DNA of 13,606 nucleotides, from positions 1 to 13,606 of the forward strand of contig JACCZP010000273.1 of the NCBI GenBank assembly GCA_013695885.1. The letters run 5' to 3'. Origin of the DNA: Thermoleophilaceae bacterium. GTDB taxonomy: Bacteria; Actinomycetota; Thermoleophilia; Solirubrobacterales; Thermoleophilaceae. Shown here piece after piece: positions 1 through 5,693 of the stretch. How positions within the stretch are numbered: the stretch's first letter is position 1; each line of letters opens with the position of its first letter. The notes below the pieces were generated by a model. It was given only the letters and a program-made list of their open reading frames with translations. It was not told the DNA's origin and did not search any database. Made by a program: the position numbers and the translations under genes.

Positions 1-830
1 GCCGCCCGCCGCCCGACGGCCTCGGCCATCCGCCGCGCCACGGCGACCAGCTCGCCGTTCGAGCGCGCCATCTGACCGTCCGGCAGGTAGAAGTTGTCCT
101 CGAGCCCCGCCCGGACGTTGCCGCCCAGCGACAGCGCTGCGGCCAGCAGCGTCCACTGCTCGCGGGAGACGCCGATGACGCCCCAGTTGTTGGGACCGTC
201 GGGGCCGCCCGGCACCTCGTCGGCCATGTGCGCGAGGTTGCGCGCCGTGGGCCTCACACCCCCCAACACGCCCATCACGCACGAGATCTGGAGTGGCTCG
301 GAGACGAGTCCCATCTCGATCAGCGGGTCGAGGTTGCCGAGGTGCCCGAGGTCGAAGCACTCGTGCTCGGGGCGTATCTCCAGCTCGCCCATCGCCCGCA
401 CGAAGGCCACGATGGTCTCGAACGAGTTCTCGAACACGGTGGAGAAGACGAACTCTCCCCGCCGCCGGGAGAACTTCGCGTAGTTCATCGAGCCCATGTT
501 CAGCGCGGCCACGTCGGGGCGGAGCTCACGCAGGTAGGCGATCCGCTTGTCGAGCGGCACCCCGATCGCGCCCGTCGAGTAGTTGATGACCACCTCGCCG
601 GCCTCGGCCCGGATCGCCTCGGTGATGGCCCGGAAGTCCTCGACCTCGTACGACGGCGTGCCGTCCGGCGTGCGGGCGTGGATGTGGATCATCGAGGCCC
701 CCTCCTCCACCGCCCGGCGCGCCTCGCCGCCGTACTCCTCGGGGGTGTAGGGGATGGCCGGGCACTGATCTCGGTCGGCCATCGCGCCGGAGATCGAGCA
801 GGTGATGACAGCGGGGTCGGCGAGGCTCAT
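1..830 (-). CDS. 3-keto-5-aminohexanoate cleavage-type enzyme (BKACE, DUF849), 3' end cut by window edge
   Basis: Members of this family are Zn-dependent enzymes that condense a beta-keto acid with acetyl-CoA, giving acetoacetate and a new acyl-CoA; the founding member acts in lysine fermentation. The frame is open from the ATG at 830 to the left edge (276 codons seen), close to a full-length family member. Visible signatures are the zinc motif HIHAR (His49, His51), TGAIG (87-91), the conserved GVLGGVRPT stretch (187-195) and AGLEDN (241-246), whose Glu244 is the expected third zinc ligand. The stretch before it reads GGNVR, where many homologues have GGHVR. The gene follows the arginase homologue with a 31-bp gap, but has its own TACGCT 8 nt before the ATG, so it may also be transcribed alone. 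Family is secure; the beta-keto acid substrate cannot be read from sequence. Role in amino-acid or carnitine-like catabolism is inference. Confidence 0.9.
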   Translation of the reverse strand, partial: MSLADPAVITCSISGAMADRDQCPAIPYTPEEYGGEARRAVEEGASMIHIHARTPDGTPSYEVEDFRAITEAIRAEAGEVVINYSTGAIGVPLDKRIAYLRELRPDVAALNMGSMNYAKFSRRRGEFVFSTVFENSFETIVAFVRAMGELEIRPEHECFDLGHLGNLDPLIEMGLVSEPLQISCVMGVLGGVRPTARNLAHMADEVPGGPDGPNNWGVIGVSREQWTLLAAALSLGGNVRAGLEDNFYLPDGQMARSNGELVAVARRMAEAVGRRA

Positions 831-838
831 GGGGCGGC

Positions 839-844
839 AGCGTA
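839..844 (-). promoter_or_regulatory. Candidate leaderless -10 element of the BKACE gene
   Basis: On the minus strand TACGCT (a TANNNT -10 box) is followed by 8 nt and then the ATG at 830, so transcription would begin at or next to the start codon. No Shine-Dalgarno sequence is visible before this ATG, which fits a leaderless message. No convincing -35 hexamer is seen. Confidence 0.4.
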
Positions 845-861
845 CCCGCGACGCGTCGGCC

Positions 862-1710
862 TCAGTAGAGGCGATTCTCCCCGGTCCACGGCGCCATCAC
901 GGCCGCCAGCGGCTCCAGCACGTGCAGCGCCGTCGCCACCATTGCCCGAGCTTTCGGCTCGTCCTCCGGCGCGTGCGCGTCGGTCACCTCGAGGCCGATG
1001 ACCTCGCACTCGCCGGCCACCGCCTCGAGCAGGTCGTAGAGCTTGTCGGGGGTCAGGCCGTCCGCGGCCGGCATCCACGCGGGGAAGAACTCGGGGTCGA
1101 GCACGTCGAGGTCCAGGTGCACGAACACCGGCGCCCGGTCGAGGGCGTTCTGGGTGAAGACGAGCGTCTCTAGGCTGGCGCCGATCACGGTCACCTCCGA
1201 GGCCTCGAGCGCTTCACGCTCGAGAGCGTCGAGGTCGCGCACTCCCGCGAGCACCACTCGGGCCGGGTCCACGGTCCCGGCCAGCCCGGCGTCCCACATC
1301 CCGCACGCACCCGCGAGCGACATCCCGCCGAGAAATCCGCTGGTCGTGGTGCGCGGCGTGTTGAAGTCGCCGTGGGCGTCCAGCCAGAGGAAGCGGGCGT
1401 CGGGGCGGTGGCGGGCCACCGTTGGCAGCGTGGTCAGGCCGATCGCGCAGTCGCTCGCCAGCAGCACCGGAGCGCGGGCGGCGGCGAGGGCGTCGTCCAC
1501 CTGGCCCCCCGCCTCGAGCAGGCACCCGCGGGCCTCGGCCAGGTCGTCGGCCCACGGCGCCTCGCGCGGTTCGGCCGGCGTACCGATCTGCCGTGGGGCC
1601 GCACCCAGCCGCTCCCCCAACGGACCGGCCAGCGCGTCGACCCCGCGCACGGGGCCCGCGTCGCGATCGGATATCCGACAGCGCAGCGCGACAAGCGAGG
1701 TCGCGCTCAC
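862..1710 (-). CDS. Arginase/agmatinase-family (ureohydrolase) protein with altered metal site
   Basis: Ureohydrolases cleave guanidino groups (arginine, agmatine, formiminoglutamate, guanidinobutyrate) at a binuclear Mn site. Two signature blocks are present: WLDAHGDFNTP (Asp, His and Asp ligands) and HLDLDVLDP (two Asp ligands), followed by GLEVTDAHAP near the C-terminus. The first block, normally GGDHS, reads ASDCA, so the His ligand of metal A is a Cys. The GTG at 1710 forms a 4-base GTGA overlap with the crotonase stop and has GGAAGG 4 nt upstream; this beats the in-frame GTG at 1722. That gives 282 residues, slightly short for the family. Translational coupling to the crotonase suggests joint expression. 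I recall a GGDC-type subgroup in actinobacteria but cannot check it; substrate is unknown and catalytic activity as a ureohydrolase is not assured. Confidence 0.85.
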   Translation of the reverse strand: MSATSLVALRCRISDRDAGPVRGVDALAGPLGERLGAAPRQIGTPAEPREAPWADDLAEARGCLLEAGGQVDDALAAARAPVLLASDCAIGLTTLPTVARHRPDARFLWLDAHGDFNTPRTTTSGFLGGMSLAGACGMWDAGLAGTVDPARVVLAGVRDLDALEREALEASEVTVIGASLETLVFTQNALDRAPVFVHLDLDVLDPEFFPAWMPAADGLTPDKLYDLLEAVAGECEVIGLEVTDAHAPEDEPKARAMVATALHVLEPLAAVMAPWTGENRLY

Positions 1711-2492
1711 CGTCCCTTCCACTCGGGCGCACGCTTCTCGAAGAACGCGCTCACCCCCTCGCGGAGGTCCTCGGTGGACTGGGCGAGCGAGAGCTGGGCG
1801 CGCAGGTAGTCGAGGGCCTCGAGGAAGGCCATGTCCATCTGGCGGAACATCGCGTCCTTGCCGAGCCGCATGACCACCGGGGACCTCGAGGCGAGCTTCG
1901 TGGCCCAGTCCGCGACCACGGCGTCGAAGCGCTCGGCCGGCTCGACGCGGTTGACTATCCCCATCTCACGCGCCTCCTCGGCGGAGACCCGCTCGCCCAG
2001 CAGCAGCATCTCGTTGGTGCGCTTGCGCGGCACGTTGCGGTAGATGAGCGCCATGATCATGAACGGGAAGGCCCCCACGTCGATCTCGGGCGTTCCGAAC
2101 GTGGCCTCCTCGCGGGCTATCACCAGGTCGCAGGCGAGGGCGAGGCCGAGTGCGCCGGCCAGCACGTGGCCGCTCGCGGCGCAGATCACCGGCTTCCCGA
2201 GCTCGCCGATGAGACGGAACACCCTCACGAAGCGCTCGGAGCCGAGATGCTTGTGCACGAGCGGCGTGTCCGCCCCGAAGCCGGAGAGGTCGGCCCCCGA
2301 GGAGAAGACCTTCTCGTGCGAGGAGGCGAGCACGACGCAGCGCACGGCGTCGTCCGCGCGCGCGGCCTCGAGTGCGCCGATCAGGTCCTCCAGCAGCGCC
2401 TCGGAGAGCGCGTTGCGGGTCTCGGGCCGGTCGAGGGTGATGCGCAGGACGCCGCTGTCGGCGACCTCGTAGCGCAGCATCTCGTAGGGCAC
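1707..2492 (-). CDS. Enoyl-CoA hydratase/isomerase family (crotonase fold) protein
   Basis: A crotonase-fold protein of 261 residues, normal length for the family, acting on an acyl-CoA in the cytoplasm. The first oxyanion-hole block is FSSGADLSGF (63-72), and the second is the GHVLAGALG stretch (108-116) followed by ACDLVIA. Compared with mitochondrial enoyl-CoA hydratase, the catalytic Glu164 is kept (Glu136 in FGTPE) but Glu144 is replaced by Gly116. Losing the first Glu while keeping the second is the arrangement of delta3,delta2-enoyl-CoA isomerases and other non-hydratase crotonases, so hydration is not assured. The GTG start at 2492 is chosen because TAGGCT lies 7 nt before it; an ATG at 2480 is the alternative. 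The gene heads a minus-strand run with the arginase homologue (4-nt overlap) and BKACE gene, and is divergent from the acyl-CoA dehydrogenase, its likely metabolic partner. Confidence 0.9.
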   Translation of the reverse strand: MPYEMLRYEVADSGVLRITLDRPETRNALSEALLEDLIGALEAARADDAVRCVVLASSHEKVFSSGADLSGFGADTPLVHKHLGSERFVRVFRLIGELGKPVICAASGHVLAGALGLALACDLVIAREEATFGTPEIDVGAFPFMIMALIYRNVPRKRTNEMLLLGERVSAEEAREMGIVNRVEPAERFDAVVADWATKLASRSPVVMRLGKDAMFRQMDMAFLEALDYLRAQLSLAQSTEDLREGVSAFFEKRAPEWKGR

Positions 2493-2499
2493 CGCCGGG

Positions 2500-2505
2500 A
2501 GCCTA
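2500..2505 (-). promoter_or_regulatory. Candidate leaderless -10 element of the crotonase gene
   Basis: Minus-strand TAGGCT, then 7 nt (CCCGGCG), then the GTG at 2492. The same hexamer with the same spacing precedes the GTG at 7292. There is no Shine-Dalgarno sequence. It lies back to back with the dehydrogenase -10 at 2557-2562 in a 77-bp divergent region. Confidence 0.5.
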
Positions 2506-2556
2506 CTTTCGCCCGCGGGCCCGAGACGGCGATACGCCGGTCGTCGGTGCGTCCGG

Positions 2557-2562
2557 TACGGT
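2557..2562 (+). promoter_or_regulatory. Candidate leaderless -10 element of the acyl-CoA dehydrogenase gene
   Basis: TACGGT is followed by 7 nt and the ATG at 2570, with no Shine-Dalgarno sequence. A transcript starting at or beside the ATG would be leaderless. No good -35 is visible. Confidence 0.45.
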
Positions 2563-2569
2563 CTGGCCC

Positions 2570-3763
2570 ATGATCTCCGCCCCTGTAGACACGGTCATCC
2601 GGCCCGACTTCTCGCGCCCGAGCAGGCACTTCATCTTCACCGAGGAGCACGAGGCGCTGCGGGAGTCGATCGCCTCGTTCGTCGCGAAGGAGCTCCGTCC
2701 GCACGCCGAGGAATGGGAGGAGACGACCTTCCCGGACTCGGTGTTCACACGCATGGGCGAGCTCGGCCTCCTCGGACTGTCCTACCCCGAGGAGTACGGA
2801 GGCCAGGGCGGCGACTACTACGCGAGCCTGGTGCTGGCGGAGGAGCTGGCCAAGGCCGACTGCGGCGGCCTCGGCATGGGGATCGCGGTGCACACCGACA
2901 TGGCCACCCCGCCGATCCACCTGTTCGGCACCGAGGAGCAGAAGCAGCGCTACCTCGTCCCCTCGATCCGCGGCGAGAAGATCTCGTGCCTGGGGATCAC
3001 CGAGCCCGACGCCGGCTCGGACGTATCCGGGCTCAAGACCCGCGCGGTCCGCGACGGCGAGGAGTGGGTGATAAACGGGTCGAAGACCTACATCACCAAC
3101 GGCACGCGCGCCGACTTCATCGTCCTCGTGACGAAGACCGACCCCGAGGCCGGCTACGACGGCTTCACGCTGTTCATCGTCGACACCGACGCTCCGGGAT
3201 TCACGGTGGAGGGCCGGCTCGAGAAGCTCGGCATGCACGCCTCGGACACCGCGCTGCTCGCCCTGAGCGAAGTGCGGGTGCCCGCCGACGCCCTGCTCGG
3301 GCAGGAGGGCAAGGGCTTCTACCACATCATGTGGGAGCTTCAGGGCGAGCGGCTGATCGGCGCCGCGGGTGCCGTGGCCGGCGCCCAGCGGTGCTTCGAG
3401 AGGACGCTCGAGTTCACCAAGGAGCGCGAGGCCTTCGGCCGGCCGATCGGAAAGTTCCAGGTCAACCGTCACAAGGTCGCGGAGATGGCCACAAAGATCG
3501 AGTCCGCCCGGCAGATGGTCTACACGACGGCATGGCGCTTCCAGAACGGCGAGTACCCCGTGCGCGAGATCTCGATGGCCAAGCTCCATGCGTCCCGCAT
3601 CGCGGTCGAGGTGGCCGACCAGTGCATCCAGCTCCACGGCGGCGCCGGCTACATGAAGGAGTACGGCATCGAGCGCGCGTGGCGCGACCTGCGGCTGAAC
3701 CGGATCGGCGCCGGAACCGACGAGGTGATGCTCGACGTGATCGGGCGCTCGTTCGGGTTGTAG
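2570..3763 (+). CDS. Acyl-CoA dehydrogenase, isovaleryl/long-chain-type active site
   Basis: An FAD flavoprotein that oxidises an acyl-CoA to the 2-enoyl-CoA, passing electrons to electron-transfer flavoprotein. The 397 residues cover the whole family fold: N-terminal helical domain, the flavin and substrate loop GITEPDAGSDVSGLKTRA (142-159), the middle beta domain, REAFGRPIGKFQ (286-297), and the C-terminal signature QLHGGAGYMKEYGIERAWRD (354-373). At the medium-chain Glu376 position the sequence reads IGAGT, with Ala381. Instead GERLIGA puts Glu260 in helix G, where isovaleryl-CoA and long-chain dehydrogenases carry their catalytic base. A branched or long-chain substrate is therefore more likely than a medium-chain one. 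It is divergent from a crotonase that could act on its product. Family is certain; substrate is inferred. Confidence 0.95.
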   Translation: MISAPVDTVIRPDFSRPSRHFIFTEEHEALRESIASFVAKELRPHAEEWEETTFPDSVFTRMGELGLLGLSYPEEYGGQGGDYYASLVLAEELAKADCGGLGMGIAVHTDMATPPIHLFGTEEQKQRYLVPSIRGEKISCLGITEPDAGSDVSGLKTRAVRDGEEWVINGSKTYITNGTRADFIVLVTKTDPEAGYDGFTLFIVDTDAPGFTVEGRLEKLGMHASDTALLALSEVRVPADALLGQEGKGFYHIMWELQGERLIGAAGAVAGAQRCFERTLEFTKEREAFGRPIGKFQVNRHKVAEMATKIESARQMVYTTAWRFQNGEYPVREISMAKLHASRIAVEVADQCIQLHGGAGYMKEYGIERAWRDLRLNRIGAGTDEVMLDVIGRSFGL

Positions 3764-4075
3764 GGGCCGGTGGGCGGTGGGCGCGCTCGATCACGTGGGA
3801 AACCGCAGCGGCGACCTGCTCGGCTTCGACCACGCCGGCCGCGGGCACACCACGCTCTGATCAGACCCGCAGGGCCTGGATGCGTGGCCGGAAGGTCCGA
3901 TCGAGCCGAAGCATCGCCTCGATCACTGTTCGCCTCCGCATCGTGCCCCTCGATGACGACCTGCGCCGCACAGTCCCGTCGACGCTAGACCGATCGACAT
4001 GCCGTACTCGCCGCCTTGCGCCTCGATCTCGTGCATCAGCACGACACGTCGTCCGGTTCGAGACGTTGGACCGCC
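3764..4075. other. 312-bp stretch without an intact gene
   Basis: Between the dehydrogenase stop and the vapC stop no frame gives a convincing start plus product. The vapC-proximal half contains thiolase-like coding remains (separate entry). The dehydrogenase-proximal half holds a 10-bp palindrome, TCTGATCAGA (3856-3865), flanked by GCGGG and CCCGC, and a minus-strand open stretch with a piece reading VVEAEQVAAAV. I cannot assign that piece. There is no T-tract terminator. The stretch looks like a decayed or rearranged junction. Confidence 0.5.
3940..4075 (-). pseudogene. Possible decayed thiolase C-terminal fragment
   Basis: Directly after the vapC stop, the same minus-strand frame reads GGPTSRTGRRVV, then LMHEIEAQGGEYGMSIGL, then a segment ending TGLCGAG. 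This resembles a thiolase C-terminus in order and spacing: a GHPxGAxGAR block, an LLHE helix, an RYGLA strand and a CxGGGxG catalytic loop. The His of GHP is Gly here. Continuing the pattern (QVVIEG, expected after the loop) needs a frame change around 3960. No start codon or N-terminal two-thirds is present. Similarity is by eye only. It could be a chance match in GC-rich DNA, but thiolase is what one would expect beside a crotonase and an acyl-CoA dehydrogenase. Confidence 0.35.
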
Positions 4076-4453
4076 CTACACCGCCATGAGCGCCACCCCG
4101 TAGCGCGAGAGCAGCGAGTCGCGCGTGACGAGCGTCAGGCCCTCGATCCGAGCCTGGGCAACCAGCATACGGTCGAAGGGATCGCAGTGGTGGAGTGGGA
4201 GCGCCCCCGCGGCCACTGCGTGCTCGACGGTTATCGCGAGCGGATCGATACCGGTCGCGTCGAGCGCCGAGGCGAGATCCTCGGGAGCGTCGAGCTTTCC
4301 GGCCGTCCGCTTGATCGAGATCTCCCACGCGCTCGCCGCACTCGCGAGCACGTCGTTCGAGTCGTCCTCGATCGCCCCACGCGCGTCCTGGCTCAGCGAG
4401 GCCGGGTCGCCCAGCGCCCAGAGAAGGACGTGTGTATCGAGGAGAAGCCTCAC
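4076..4453 (-). CDS. vapC: PIN-domain toxin, VapC family
   Basis: VapC toxins are Mg-dependent ribonucleases that cut tRNA or rRNA and stall translation until neutralised by the antitoxin. This 125-residue protein is one PIN domain with all four acidic positions: Asp6 in LLDTHVLLWAL, Glu44 in SAWEISIKR, Asp94 in CDPFDRMLVAQA and Asp112 in TRD. The LLDTH...HHCDPFDR pattern is typical of the Sll0205-like PIN subgroup. The GTG start overlaps the antitoxin stop as GTGA, the usual coupling that keeps toxin synthesis behind antitoxin synthesis. The stop is followed at once by the thiolase-like remnant, so the pair may sit at a rearrangement point. An intact catalytic set suggests an active toxin; the RNA target is unknown. 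Confidence 0.92.
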   Translation of the reverse strand: MRLLLDTHVLLWALGDPASLSQDARGAIEDDSNDVLASAASAWEISIKRTAGKLDAPEDLASALDATGIDPLAITVEHAVAAGALPLHHCDPFDRMLVAQARIEGLTLVTRDSLLSRYGVALMAV

Positions 4454-4716
4454 CCGACGGCCGGGTCCTCCACGGTCTCGCCCCGGAAGTACGCCGCGAC
4501 GTCCTCGGGAAGCTCGTCGAAGTCCGAGGCGATCTCCACCCGTCCCGCCCAGATGCCGAGGGCTCGCGGCGAGCGATCGCGGCGGTAGGGCACCAGCCTC
4601 GCGACCGGCGTGCCCGCTCTTCCGATCACGACCTCCTCGCCCTGCGTCGCGCGCTCCACGAGCCGCGAGAGCTGAGTCTTCGCCTCGTGCATGTTGACGT
4701 GAAGCGTCATCGGCAT
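4450..4716 (-). CDS. vapB: Phd/YefM-type antitoxin partner of VapC
   Basis: An 88-residue antitoxin that should bind DNA with its N-terminal half and block the VapC active site with its C-terminal half. The N-terminus follows the Phd/YefM pattern: VNMHEAKTQLSRLVERA, then GEEVVIGRAGTPVARLVPY. The C-terminal FDELPEDVAAYF segment matches the toxin-binding tail common in Phd-type partners of PIN toxins. ATG at 4716 is used here, and the ATG at 4710 is equally plausible. The gene starts 1 nt from a 15-bp symmetric element that contains its likely -10, fitting autorepression by the antitoxin or the complex. Its 3' end overlaps vapC by 4 nt. The vapB symbol is used for pairing; by fold it is Phd-like. 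Confidence 0.9.
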   Translation of the reverse strand: MPMTLHVNMHEAKTQLSRLVERATQGEEVVIGRAGTPVARLVPYRRDRSPRALGIWAGRVEIASDFDELPEDVAAYFRGETVEDPAVG

Positions 4717-4720
4717 TAGC

Positions 4721-4726
4721 TAGGGT
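4721..4726 (+). promoter_or_regulatory. Candidate leaderless -10 of the metallo-hydrolase gene
   Basis: TAGGGT, 8 nt, then the ATG at 4735. It lies inside the TAGCTA repeat element. A TTGACG occurs at 4694-4699, but the 21-bp spacing is too long for a standard -35. Confidence 0.45.
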
Positions 4727-4727
4727 A
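4722..4727 (-). promoter_or_regulatory. Candidate -10 of the vapBC operon
   Basis: Minus-strand TACCCT lies 5 nt before the ATG at 4716 and 11 nt before the ATG at 4710. It overlaps, on the opposite strand, the -10 proposed for the hydrolase gene, so RNA polymerase could serve only one direction at a time. Confidence 0.4.
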
Positions 4728-4734
4728 GCTAGGC

Positions 4735-5475
4735 ATGTCCTCCCTGCGCTCCTTCGACAAGCTGACCGCCCCCCGGATGGAGCCCGTCGCCGATGGCGTA
4801 TGGCTCATGCGCGGCGGCCTTCCGCTTCGCACGATGAACGTCTACTTCCTCGAGGAGCCCGGCGGCGGCGTCACCCTGTTCGACGCGGGCATCGAGGAGA
4901 TGACCGGGTGGATCGCCGAGGCCGGCGAGCGCATGGGCGGGATCAAGCGGGTGGTGCTCGGGCACGGCCATCCCGACCACCGCGGAGGCGCGCCGGGGCT
5001 GGGTGTGCCCGTGCTGTGCCACCCCGCCGAGCGCTCGGACGCCGAGGGCGACGGCGGCCAGCATTACTTCGACTACTCGAGGCTCGAGTGGCGGGCCGCC
5101 CGGTTCGCCCTCCCCCGCTTCATGGCCCGCTGGGACGGCGGGCCCGTGCGCGTCGAGGGCACGGTGTCCGAGGGTGACGAGGTATGCGGGTTCCGGGTGA
5201 TCGAGCTGCCCGGTCACGCCCCCGGCCTGATCGCGCTGTGGCGCGAGGAGGACCGCCTGGCGCTGACCAGCGACGCCTTCTACACCCTCGATCCCCAGAC
5301 CACCCGCTACGGGGGGCCGAGGGTGGCCCACCCCGCGTTCACCCAAGACGAGGCGCGCGCGCGGGAGAGCATGCGCAAGCTGGCCGCGCTCGAGCCCGCG
5401 ACCGCTTGGCCGGGGCACGCGAACCCGCTCACGAGCGACGTCCGCGGCCAGCTCGAGCGGGCCGCAGCGGCGTAA
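4735..5475 (+). CDS. Metallo-beta-lactamase-fold hydrolase
   Basis: A 246-residue binuclear-metal hydrolase. The metal site is complete: HGHPDH (His77, His79, Asp81, His82), LPGHAPG (His161), SDAFY (Asp180) and WPGHANPL (His228). The general layout (a thin N-terminal part, GVTLFDAG, then the HxHxDH motif) is that of the broad MBL group that includes glyoxalase II and lactonase relatives. Nothing points to a specific substrate, and the active-site loops are not those of a beta-lactam resistance enzyme. It has no signal peptide, so it is likely cytoplasmic. It starts 18 bp from the divergent antitoxin gene, with its promoter embedded in the putative antitoxin operator, so its expression may respond to the toxin-antitoxin state. 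Followed by a GC-rich palindrome that may end transcription. Confidence 0.9.
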   Translation: MSSLRSFDKLTAPRMEPVADGVWLMRGGLPLRTMNVYFLEEPGGGVTLFDAGIEEMTGWIAEAGERMGGIKRVVLGHGHPDHRGGAPGLGVPVLCHPAERSDAEGDGGQHYFDYSRLEWRAARFALPRFMARWDGGPVRVEGTVSEGDEVCGFRVIELPGHAPGLIALWREEDRLALTSDAFYTLDPQTTRYGGPRVAHPAFTQDEARARESMRKLAALEPATAWPGHANPLTSDVRGQLERAAAA

Positions 5476-5493
5476 CCGCCGCCGACGGGACGC

Positions 5494-5580
5494 TCAGGGG
5501 TGGCGCCGGCGCGCGCGCCGGCCACGCACCGCGTGTACCAGCTTGCGGAGCGCCAAGGCCTGCAGGAGTCTCTTGATCAT
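5494..5580 (-). CDS. Possible micro-protein of 28 residues
   Basis: A short minus-strand frame starts with ATG at 5580 and stops at 5494. AGGA lies 7 nt before the ATG, at the edge of the 24-bp palindrome. The product begins MIKRLLQALALRKLV, an amphipathic or hydrophobic stretch, and ends in an Arg-rich tail (GRRARRRHP). That layout is seen in tiny membrane-associated or basic peptides. It does not overlap the hydrolase gene, which ends at 5475. No family is recognised, and at this length chance is a real alternative. Confidence 0.3.
   Translation of the reverse strand: MIKRLLQALALRKLVHAVRGRRARRRHP
5505..5522. terminator. GC-rich 18-bp palindrome after the metallo-hydrolase gene
   Basis: A perfect palindrome, GCCGGCGCG mirrored, begins 29 bp after the hydrolase stop. 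The RNA could form a strong hairpin, but no U-tract follows, so it would be a factor-dependent or stem-only terminator at best. It also lies within the 3' part of the putative micro-ORF. Confidence 0.25.
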
Positions 5581-5586
5581 CTCTCG

Positions 5587-5610
5587 GTCCTACCCGCATG
5601 CGGGTAGGAC
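5587..5610. promoter_or_regulatory. Perfect 24-bp palindrome, candidate operator
   Basis: The half-site GTCCTACCCGCA is followed by its exact reverse complement, with no mismatch and no spacer. It lies 83 bp before the SDR start on the plus strand and 6 bp before the micro-ORF ATG on the minus strand, a position that suits a divergent operator. As RNA it would fold into a 10-bp stem with a CATG loop. No T-tract follows on either strand, so a terminator is less likely. The binding protein is unknown. Confidence 0.5.
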
Positions 5611-5678
5611 GATGCCGGCGGCTCGGGGCGCCACCCGGCGCGATCGTCATCATCCCCGCCCGCTCAGCCCTTAGAACC

Positions 5679-5685
5679 AAGGAGG
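5679..5685 (+). promoter_or_regulatory. Strong ribosome binding site fixing the SDR start
   Basis: AAGGAGG followed by an 8-nt spacer and the GTG at 5694. This is the best Shine-Dalgarno sequence in the window. It sets the start 32 codons inside the longest open frame, immediately before the conserved SDR N-terminus. Confidence 0.85.
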
Positions 5686-5693
5686 CGACGCAC

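Larger units (their letters stand above)
4717..4731. promoter_or_regulatory. Symmetric TAGCTA-GGG-TAGCTA element, candidate toxin-antitoxin operator
   Basis: Two copies of the self-palindromic hexamer TAGCTA flank GGG, giving an inverted and direct repeat at once. It fills most of the 18-bp gap between the antitoxin start (4716, minus) and the hydrolase start (4735, plus). CTAG-type words are scarce in the rest of this GC-rich window. Position and symmetry match Phd-type operators; binding is inferred. Confidence 0.5.

Noticed and set aside
1711..1722. Earlier GTG start for the arginase homologue at 1722
   Set aside because: The GTG at 1710 has a GGAAGG site 4 nt upstream and forms a standard 4-nt overlap with the preceding stop.
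3764..3848. Minus-strand VVEAEQVAAAV segment as a second gene remnant (SDR C-terminus)
   Set aside because: Too short and generic, and the frame continues antisense into the acyl-CoA dehydrogenase gene.
3856..3865. TCTGATCAGA palindrome as an operator or terminator
   Set aside because: Only 10 bp, not next to a gene start, and no T-tract; expected occasionally by chance.
4016..4697. Plus-strand open frames opposite vapBC
   Set aside because: Arg/Pro/Ser-rich translations without motifs, mirroring the wobble GC of the minus-strand genes.
5612..5674. Possible 20-residue leader peptide before the SDR gene
   Set aside because: Starts 1 nt after the palindrome but has no ribosome site and no recognisable regulatory codon run; likely chance.
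5598..5693. N-terminal extension of the SDR by 32 codons
   Set aside because: The AAGGAGG ribosome site lies inside it, 8 nt before a GTG that starts exactly at the conserved SDR N-terminus; the extension looks non-coding and overlaps the palindrome.
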